From the NCBI GenBank assembly GCA_964625865.1, contig CAZVEV010000040.1, forward strand, positions 1-30,900: a DNA stretch of 30,900 nucleotides, written 5' to 3'. The number at the start of each line of letters is the position of its first letter. Position 1 is the first letter of the stretch. Made by a program: the position numbers and the translations under genes. Origin of the DNA: CAZVEV01 sp964625865 (GTDB lineage: Bacteria; Planctomycetota; Phycisphaerae; SM23-33). Under the pieces are notes generated by a model that was not told where the DNA came from, did not search any database, and saw nothing but the letters and a program-made list of their open reading frames with translations. Below, piece by piece: positions 25,286-30,900 of this stretch.

Positions 25286-27034
25286 CTATCTGACGATCTT
25301 CCGCGCGAACGCGACGGTGAAGACGGCCATGATGAACACGCCCAGCAGGCCCTCGGTGGCGGCGGCGACCTGGGCCCCGCCGATCGGTTTCCAGTCGCCA
25401 AAGCCTACCGTCGAGAACGTGGTGGTTGAGAAATACAGCGCGCAGCCCCACTTGCGCCAGCCCGTCAGTTCCGAGAGGCACACGCGGCGCGATTCCTCGG
25501 CAGCGGCCCCGTCGGCGGCCCGGGCGACCTGTACGGTTTCGGTGGTCTCCACGTCCCAGTCGCCCCCGCCGAGGCCGAACCCGTTGGTGGCGTAGATGCA
25601 GGCGAACAGCATGAGCATCGCCAGTCCGGCCAGCAGGATGCGCAGGACGTACACGCCATAGCCGAAGCAGGTCTTCAGGAAGAACCAGTTGGACCAGGCC
25701 AGCGGGCTGTACGGCTTGCGGTGGGTCTGGCGCCACAGGTCGTGGTAGCGGAAGTGGCAAAAGTCCTCGCTCCCGCGCGAGTCCGGGTCGCCCTGGGCGC
25801 GGAAGTTCTCCTCGAGCACGCCGTATTGCGTGCACGCCGAGGCCAGGGCCGCGGCGGTGTTCTTGACGGTCTTGACGTATTCCTTCTTCGCCGCATCGGC
25901 CCGGCTCGAGTCGGCCTCGATCGCTGCAAGGAGTTTCCGCTTGGCCGCCGCCTTGACCTTCCGCGGGCTATCAGCCTCGATCAGTGAGTCGGCCCCGGGG
26001 GGCCACCACCGCCACTTGCGCAGTTGGCTGCTCCGCAGGCGGACGTTCCCGCCCAGGACGCTGCTGGCCCGGACGCGCACGTCGGCGAGGCTCAGCGTGG
26101 CCTCCTCGCCGAATGTCGCGGTCCGCAAGTCGAGGAACTGCTCGAAGTTGGCGGCGTTGAAGTTGACCGACTCGTCGAACGACGCGCCGTGGAAGTCGGG
26201 GGCCTTGTCGAACGCAACGCTGTTGAAGTCCGCCCGATCGCCGAACGCGGCAAACTCGAACTGCGCCTGGTCGCGGAACTTGGTCTCTGCAAAGCTCGCC
26301 TGCCCGCGGAACCGGGCACGGAAGAAGCGCGTGTGGCCCTCGAAGGTGGCGTAGTCGAACTGGACGGTCGCCGAGAATCGCGTCAGGTCGAAGTCCGCGT
26401 GCTGGCAAAACGTGACCCCCGCGAACGTTGCCGACACCGACGACGGGCCCACGAACGACACGCCGGAAAAGCTCGCCTCGGCCTGGAACTTGGCCAGGCC
26501 GAAGTCCGCCCCGCTCTCGAAGACCGAGTGCTCGAAGCTCGTGCGGCCGCAGAACGTCGCCCCCATGAAGATGCCCGGGCCGTTGAAGCGACACCCGCAC
26601 AGGTCCATCGGCCAGTGGAGGTGCTGCATCGACAGGTCGGACTGGTCGATCTGGCAGTAGCGCAGGCGCAGTTCGGGCCCGGCGTAGCGGCGCTGGCCCG
26701 CGGCGGGCGGCTTGTACCCCATCGCCGACGCCGCCGTCTCGAAAGCGGTGACTACCGCGGGAAAGCTCTCGATGATCTTCGCGCTGATCGAGTTGTGCCT
26801 CCCGGGCGGGTCCTGTCGCGTCTCGGGGTCGAAGCTCGACGCCAGGTCGCGGAGCACGCCCTTTTCGATGGCGGCCTTCGCGCGGGCGTTGTTCGACGTC
26901 TTGCCCAGCGATTCGATCAGTTCGGTCAGTGCGGTCAGGTCCTCTTCGTCGGGCAGCTCGATGGGCACCAGCTCGGCCGAGCGCGTATCGGTAAGACTTG
27001 ACTCCCGCGGTTCATCCATCATCATAGAGAGCAT
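25286..27034 (-). CDS. Pentapeptide-repeat potassium-channel-like protein
   Basis: This encodes 582 residues from the ATG at 27034; a GTG at 27079 and ATGs at 27025-27019 are alternatives, and none has a clear ribosome site. After an acidic N-terminal region, about residues 120-330 form a long run of pentapeptide repeats with Phe at the centre (ADF, ASF, AQF, VNF types), expected to fold as a right-handed beta helix. A charged helical region follows, then one span (about 460-490), an extracytoplasmic loop, a pore helix with the selectivity filter TVGFGD (542-547), and a final span. This is a two-span K+ channel pore. The pentapeptide domain probably serves as a cytoplasmic sensing or assembly platform; its ligand is unknown. 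Confidence 0.88.
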   Translation of the reverse strand: MLSMMMDEPRESSLTDTRSAELVPIELPDEEDLTALTELIESLGKTSNNARAKAAIEKGVLRDLASSFDPETRQDPPGRHNSISAKIIESFPAVVTAFETAASAMGYKPPAAGQRRYAGPELRLRYCQIDQSDLSMQHLHWPMDLCGCRFNGPGIFMGATFCGRTSFEHSVFESGADFGLAKFQAEASFSGVSFVGPSSVSATFAGVTFCQHADFDLTRFSATVQFDYATFEGHTRFFRARFRGQASFAETKFRDQAQFEFAAFGDRADFNSVAFDKAPDFHGASFDESVNFNAANFEQFLDLRTATFGEEATLSLADVRVRASSVLGGNVRLRSSQLRKWRWWPPGADSLIEADSPRKVKAAAKRKLLAAIEADSSRADAAKKEYVKTVKNTAAALASACTQYGVLEENFRAQGDPDSRGSEDFCHFRYHDLWRQTHRKPYSPLAWSNWFFLKTCFGYGVYVLRILLAGLAMLMLFACIYATNGFGLGGGDWDVETTETVQVARAADGAAAEESRRVCLSELTGWRKWGCALYFSTTTFSTVGFGDWKPIGGAQVAAATEGLLGVFIMAVFTVAFARKIVR

Positions 27035-27138
27035 ATCGACAAGGCCGCCCGCGAGACTCAAGGCGTCTTTGCCCCGCACTGCCGCCGGCCCGTGCCCTCC
27101 GACACCGCGGGCACACGAGAGAAAAGGACTGACCGTCG

Positions 27139-27579
27139 ATGAAGATCACGCAGCTTTCGGTGTACCTGGAGAACTCGCCGGGCAAACTGACCGTCCCCTG
27201 CCGCGCGCTGGCCGCCGCGGGGATTAACATCATGGCCGTCTCGCTGGCCCACACCAACCGCGTGGGCGTGCTCAAGCTCATCGTCAGCGACCCGCCCCGC
27301 GGGCGCGACGTCCTGGACGCCGCCGGCTGCGTCGTGGAGACCGGCGAAGTGATCGCCATCGCCATCGCCGACCGCCCGGGCGGCCTCGAGGAAGTCCTGG
27401 AGGCTATCGAACCCGAGCAGATCAACCTCGAAGACGTCTACGCCCTGACCCGCCCCGCCGACCAGGCCGCCGTCCTGGTCTGCGCTTTCGCCAACCCCGA
27501 CGCCGCCCTGACCGCCCTGACCGCCGCAAACGTCCAGGTCATCCACGACCTCAACGCCCTCGGGCCCGACGGCCGGTAA
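27139..27579 (+). CDS. Protein with two ACT domains
   Basis: This encodes 146 residues; AAGGA lies about 11 bases before the ATG. Residues 1-70 (ITQLSVYLENSPGKL, then AAAGINIMAVS) and 71-146 (IAIAIADRPGGLEEVLEAI, then NLEDVYAL) are tandem ACT domains with no catalytic domain. ACT pairs bind amino acids or similar small ligands and regulate enzymes. The protein resembles stand-alone ACT proteins annotated as amino-acid-binding; the target is unknown. It is divergent from the channel gene, with 60-105 bases between starts. Confidence 0.87.
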   Translation: MKITQLSVYLENSPGKLTVPCRALAAAGINIMAVSLAHTNRVGVLKLIVSDPPRGRDVLDAAGCVVETGEVIAIAIADRPGGLEEVLEAIEPEQINLEDVYALTRPADQAAVLVCAFANPDAALTALTAANVQVIHDLNALGPDGR

Positions 27580-27616
27580 GGCCGTGCCTGGTGTCTAACG
27601 TTCGATGGAGCAGAGC

Positions 27617-28003
27617 ATGATGAAGACGGTAACGGTGCTCGTTGCGATTGTGCTTCTGTCGGGGTGCGGGCCGAGGTCGGGGCCGCGGCTGTCCGTCGAC
27701 AGCGCGTCGCTCGAGGACGTGCGACGGCTGGAAGGCAAGTCGAAGCAGGCCGTTGTTGCGGCTTTCGGCCCGCCGTCCAGGCAGCACCGCGCCAGGCTGG
27801 GCACGTACTGGGAATACGCGGGCCGCAAGCAGATCATCGTCTTCTGGAGCTTCGATAACGAGTGCGTTCTCCATGCCAACATCGGCAAGGACGCGAAGGA
27901 AGCCTACGCGCCCTGGAGATCGCAGTCGGTCCCGCCCGCGAAACCCACGATGACGACGGAGACAGCCCCTTCGAGGAAGGCCGCCGACAGCAACAAGGAA
28001 TAG
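27617..28003 (+). CDS. Small lipoprotein with BamE/SmpA-like fold
   Basis: This encodes 128 residues from 27617, with GGAG 5 bases upstream; an ATG at 27605 is an alternative. A type II signal ends in LSGC with C17 lipidated. The mature part has LEGKSKQAVVAAFGPPSR followed by TYWEYAGRKQIIVFWSF. This matches the helix-then-strand pattern (G-x-x-x-x-x-V-x-x-x-x-G-x-P ... W-x-Y) of BamE/SmpA-like small outer-membrane lipoproteins. The C-terminus is Ser/Thr/Lys-rich. Its role is inferred from the pattern only. Confidence 0.75.
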   Translation: MMKTVTVLVAIVLLSGCGPRSGPRLSVDSASLEDVRRLEGKSKQAVVAAFGPPSRQHRARLGTYWEYAGRKQIIVFWSFDNECVLHANIGKDAKEAYAPWRSQSVPPAKPTMTTETAPSRKAADSNKE

Positions 28004-28004
28004 C

Positions 28005-28037
28005 CGCGTGAAACGCGACCATGTCTCGAGCGACATG
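28005..28037. repeat. Two small hairpins between lipoprotein and next gene
   Basis: CGCGT-GAA-ACGCG (28005-28017) and CATGTC-TCGAGC-GACATG (28020-28037) stand side by side just after the lipoprotein stop. No U-run follows, so they are weak terminators at best. Confidence 0.4.
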
Positions 28038-28069
28038 ACGAACGTTGTGCCAAGAAAAGGAAACGCAAG

Positions 28070-28513
28070 ATGAGAAGGACTATCTGGGTTACAGCCGTGC
28101 TCGTGTTGACCGGATACGCTGCCTCGGCGGCCGAACCGAAGGCCATTGAGCTTTCCAGACGAATTCTCACCAGAGAGAACGCAAGACTGAAGAAGGACAT
28201 ACAAGCGAAGAAGGCCTTCATGGCTCGTGCGAGAATGACGCGGGCCGGTGCGATGAAGTACAAACACTCGATTGCCAGAATGGAGTCGACCATTGCCACG
28301 CACGACCTCATTCTCAAACACGGCCGAGCCGAATTGCAGGTCACCAGTGCCCGGGCCGTCGTGCATGGAGATCTCGAGCGACACTTCGCCGCTCAGACGA
28401 AGAGGCCGCCCCGCCCCGACAAGAACGGAACGAAGGCGGAGAACGCGCTTCTTGCTGAGTTGAAGGTATTGAAGGCATGGCGAAGTAAAGCACCCGAGAA
28501 CGACTCCAAATAG
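28070..28513 (+). CDS. Small exported helical protein, unknown function
   Basis: This encodes 147 residues; AAGGAAA lies about 8 bases before the ATG. A Sec signal peptide (MRRTIWVTAVLVLTGYAASA) is followed by a Lys/Arg/Ala-rich, probably helical or coiled-coil chain without cysteines. Base composition is visibly less GC-rich than in neighbouring genes, which may mark a younger or transferred gene. I do not recognise a family. Confidence 0.65.
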   Translation: MRRTIWVTAVLVLTGYAASAAEPKAIELSRRILTRENARLKKDIQAKKAFMARARMTRAGAMKYKHSIARMESTIATHDLILKHGRAELQVTSARAVVHGDLERHFAAQTKRPPRPDKNGTKAENALLAELKVLKAWRSKAPENDSK

Positions 28514-28577
28514 CCGCTCAAGTGCGTCAATTCAGTACGTCTCGGTTCGGGCGTTGGCATTAGGAGAGAAGACAACC

Positions 28578-30083
28578 ATGACAGAGAACACAAGACGAGC
28601 GTTTCTGAAGACGTCGGTGGCGGCGACCGGGGTTGCTGCCGCCATGGTGCCGGTTTCGTGCGCAACGGCTAAGCAGGATGCCGCTTCCGGTGATCCGCCA
28701 GGGACATCGTCACAGGAGACCTACACGCTCACGCGCCAGGTCCCCGTCGAGGCGGGGTACGATCTGGTCGTGTGCGGCGGAGGCCCGGCGGGGACGGCGG
28801 CAGCGGTCTGCGCAGCGAGGCTAGGCGCGAAGGTCCTGCTGGTCGAGGCGACGGGCTGTCTGGGCGGGATGGGCACATCGGGGCTGGTGACGGCCTTCGA
28901 CCCGATGGCCAACGGCAAGCAACTGCTCGTCGGCGGTTTCATGAACGAGGTGGTCACCACGCTGTACAAGCGGGGGTTCCTGGGCCCCAACGAGAAACCT
29001 GAGATCTATGAGAAGCGATACCACCACTGGACGCCGTTCCAGGCTGAAGGCTACAAGCTCGTCCTGGACGAGTACGTCACGGCTGCAGGTGTCGAGGTGC
29101 GCTTCCTCACCCGGGTCATCGACGCCGAGGCCGATGCAGCCAGGGGATCGGTCAAGGGTGTCGTTCTCCAGAACATCGAGGGCTATCGCTTCGTGAAGGC
29201 CAAGGCCTTCCTCGACTGCACTGGCGACGCGGTGCTGACCGACCTGTGCCGAGCCAAGTGTCGCGAAGCCGGGCGCGACACCCCCAACATCATGCCCGCC
29301 ACGCTGACGTCGCTCCACACAGGTCTTGAAGGGATGGGCGGCTACCGACAGAAACAGAAGATGCTGCTGAAGGCCATCGAAGACGGCCACTTCACCCAGC
29401 CGGACAAGCACTTGCCCGGCATGTCGATGGTGTCCAGGAAGGTCGGGTACCTCAACGGCGGGCACATCTTCAACCTCGACGCCCTGCGCTGCAGGAGCCT
29501 GTCCGACGGCATGATGCTCGGGCGGCGGATCGTGCGGGAGTACGTCGAGTTCTACAGGAAGTACATGGGCTGTGAGGATATCGAACTGGTCACCACCGGC
29601 ACGCTGATGGGCGTGCGAGAGTCCCGCCGCGTCCTGGGCGAATACGAACTGAACATCGACGACTACCGCAAGCGCCGCCAGTTCCCCGACCAGATCGGGA
29701 TCTTCAACAAGTACGTCGACATTCATCCCTACAACACGTCCGAGAAGGAGTACCAGCGGTTCCTGACCGAGAAGAACCGCACGGGCAAGCACAAGCCGGG
29801 CGAGTACTTCGGCATTCCCTACTCGATCCTGGTCCCCAAGGGCTGGCGGAACCTCTGGGTCGCGGGCCGATGCGCCTCCAGCGACGTGCAGGTCCAGGGC
29901 TCCATCCGCGTCCAGCCGGCGGCCTCCATGATGGGCCAAGCCGCCGGCACGGCCGCCGCCCAGTCAGTCAAGACCGGCCAGCCCGCCAACGACCTCGACA
30001 CCAAACACCTGGTAATCACCCTCCAAAAAGCCGGCGCCCTCCTCCCCCAGAAGACCCTCAGCAAGAAGATGACGCGAAGCTGA
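28578..30083 (+). CDS. Tat-exported FAD-dependent oxidoreductase
   Basis: This encodes 501 residues. The start is at 28578, giving a twin-arginine signal right at the N-terminus (R6-R7-A-F-L-K); AGGAGAG lies upstream. The dinucleotide-binding motif is GGGPAGTAAAV (67-77) after DLVVC, with the acidic strand end LLVE and then GCLGGMGTSG, as in the FAD_oxidored family. The C-terminal GRCASSD...RVQPAASMMGQAAGTAAA block is also typical of that family. Members of this type are abundant in planctomycetes and are often linked to sugar or polymer breakdown; the substrate is unknown. Cys28 is a possible but poor lipidation site. Confidence 0.88.
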   Translation: MTENTRRAFLKTSVAATGVAAAMVPVSCATAKQDAASGDPPGTSSQETYTLTRQVPVEAGYDLVVCGGGPAGTAAAVCAARLGAKVLLVEATGCLGGMGTSGLVTAFDPMANGKQLLVGGFMNEVVTTLYKRGFLGPNEKPEIYEKRYHHWTPFQAEGYKLVLDEYVTAAGVEVRFLTRVIDAEADAARGSVKGVVLQNIEGYRFVKAKAFLDCTGDAVLTDLCRAKCREAGRDTPNIMPATLTSLHTGLEGMGGYRQKQKMLLKAIEDGHFTQPDKHLPGMSMVSRKVGYLNGGHIFNLDALRCRSLSDGMMLGRRIVREYVEFYRKYMGCEDIELVTTGTLMGVRESRRVLGEYELNIDDYRKRRQFPDQIGIFNKYVDIHPYNTSEKEYQRFLTEKNRTGKHKPGEYFGIPYSILVPKGWRNLWVAGRCASSDVQVQGSIRVQPAASMMGQAAGTAAAQSVKTGQPANDLDTKHLVITLQKAGALLPQKTLSKKMTRS

Positions 30084-30444
30084 ACCAAGTAGCGATATGA
30101 CGGAAGGCGTATTGTTCGATCCCAACAAGTACATAATTGCGTCCGATGTCCTCCGAGTTCATTCCAAAGTCATATGCGCCGTCCTTGACCGTCACAGGCG
30201 GTCGCGCCGTTGACGTTGGAGGTGAGACCATATGTGGGTCGTTGGCGTCCTCGACCAGCGTCAGCACCACCGGCGTCTCGACGAACCATTCCCGCTCGTC
30301 GCTGACCTTGCCCCGCAGGCACGGCGTGTCCGCCGCGAGCGTATACCACGGATTGACCGACAACTGCCCGAAGCACCCGCACGACGTCGCCCCGGCCAGC
30401 CCTTTGTAGAGTGTTACCCCGCAGAAGACCGAGAAGCACGTCAC
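30058..30444 (-). pseudogene. Fragment of a MauE/DoxX-like membrane protein
   Basis: An open frame on the minus strand contains a hydrophobic segment (VSAAVTCFSVFCGVTLYKGL, partly upstream of the first start codon). It is followed by the conserved SCGCFGQLSVNPWYTLAAD block seen near the end of MauE/DoxX-type redox membrane proteins. Before this block there is no recognisable first part of the protein, and after it the sequence loses resemblance. The frame overlaps the end of the FAD oxidoreductase by 26 bases. I interpret it as a decayed remnant; a short functional protein is less likely. Confidence 0.4.
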
Positions 30445-30543
30445 CGCCGCCGAAACACGCCCACGGGGCGGCCTCGGACTCAGGCCGCACGCTACGCCCC
30501 CCCCCGATTTCGTAACCCCCGCTCATTCCGAAACCGCCTATTT

Positions 30544-30587
30544 TGGTATCTGTCCCGAATGGCACTGGTATCTGTCCCGAATGGCAC
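30544..30587. repeat. 22-bp tandem direct repeat, two copies
   Basis: Two identical adjacent 22-base units (30544-30565 and 30566-30587), each beginning TGGTATCTG and ending GAATGGCAC, are followed by a partial third (GAATGGCACC). They sit in non-coding DNA between the MauE-like fragment and the palindrome cluster. Confidence 0.85.
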
Positions 30588-30635
30588 GAATGGCACCAAG
30601 ATAAGCGCTTGCGGGCGGAATTGTCGTGTGATAGG

Positions 30636-30788
30636 CCACGGCTTCAGCCGTGGTGCCGCGGGGCAGCCAGCGAGAAGACAGCCCGTTTCAACGGGCTTAC
30701 CAAGAGGGCCTTAAGCCTTTGTGGGAAGGACGTTGAAACGCCCTATGCTGCCGATCGCCGCGGCCGGGAACCAGGTCTGAAGACCTGG
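30636..30788. repeat. Cluster of REP-like palindromes
   Basis: Three perfect palindromes share an 8-base arm, 2-base centre, 8-base arm design: CCACGGCT-TC-AGCCGTGG (30636-30653), AGCCCGTT-TC-AACGGGCT (30680-30697) and CCAGGTCT-GA-AGACCTGG (30771-30788). A shorter CGTT-GA-AACG (30731-30740) echoes the second in inverse orientation. The region 30445-30900 has no convincing gene. Confidence 0.75.
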
Positions 30789-30900
30789 CCTGATACACGA
30801 CCATCCGCCCGACGCCTTTGTGCGTTGCCCGGCCCCAAAGGCCTATCTTGTGCCCGTGCGGAAATGCACAACAATTGTATTTTTAAGCAGTTATGTGCAA

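Noticed and set aside
30865..30899. TGCACA...TGTGCA inverted repeat in AT-rich DNA at the window end
   Set aside because: The arms are only 6 bases with a 23-base spacer, and the right edge is cut off; it cannot be judged.

Overview
The window is a high-GC bacterial chromosome segment. The following suggest a planctomycete, probably of the Phycisphaerae type: a PilM protein carrying a PilN-like second half, Tat-exported Gfo/Idh/MocA and FAD_oxidored enzymes, a six-gene Rnf operon, a zinc-ribbon/TPR membrane protein, and several kinds of short palindromic intergenic repeat. This placement is inferred from gene content; there is no rRNA or other marker in the window.

Layout. (1) 1-4220, minus strand: a type IV pilus/secretion inner-membrane cluster (PilM-PilN-like fusion, then two single-span coiled-coil or proline-rich proteins, the last cut by the window edge). 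(2) 4466-6773, plus strand: the tRNA methylthiotransferase MtaB, then a family 4 uracil-DNA glycosylase behind a promoter that predicts a leaderless mRNA. (3) 6778-7889, minus strand: a retron-type reverse transcriptase (NAXXH, QGAPTSP, YADD and VTG motifs). Directly upstream is a compact structured element bounded by a 7-bp inverted repeat (a1/a2-like). It holds two adjacent 6-bp hairpins, one with a UGUUUCG loop as in known msr RNAs, and then a further hairpin. A sigma-70-type promoter overlapping the stop codon of the preceding gene would start transcription 1-2 bases before a1. I regard this as a probable undescribed retron and the main discovery of the window. (4) 7886-13425, minus strand: a zinc-ribbon/TPR membrane protein and ClpB. 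(5) 13426-14508: clpB upstream region with a perfect 11-bp dyad, and a CDP-alcohol phosphatidyltransferase flanked by two direct copies of a ~125-bp palindromic repeat. (6) 14514-16755, minus strand: a cupin-like lipoprotein and a Tat-exported Gfo/Idh/MocA oxidoreductase, with an inverted-repeat element between them.

(7) 16903-23049, plus strand: promoter, a small Cys-motif membrane protein, and rnfC-D-G-E-A-B, the Na+/H+-pumping ferredoxin:NAD+ oxidoreductase. Starts and stops overlap (ATGA) at both ends of the operon. The rnfA tail appears to be made of an intergenic repeat read as protein. (8) 23162-25279: a c-di-GMP protein with CBS, Cys-rich sensor, GGDEF and HD-GYP domains. (9) 25286-27034, minus strand: a potassium-channel-like protein with a large pentapeptide-repeat domain. 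(10) 27139-30083, plus strand: a double-ACT protein, a BamE/SmpA-like lipoprotein, a small exported protein and a Tat-exported FAD oxidoreductase. (11) 30084-30900: a probable decayed MauE/DoxX-like fragment, a 22-bp tandem repeat and a cluster of REP-like palindromes.

No tRNA, rRNA, CRISPR array, transposase or integrase was seen.
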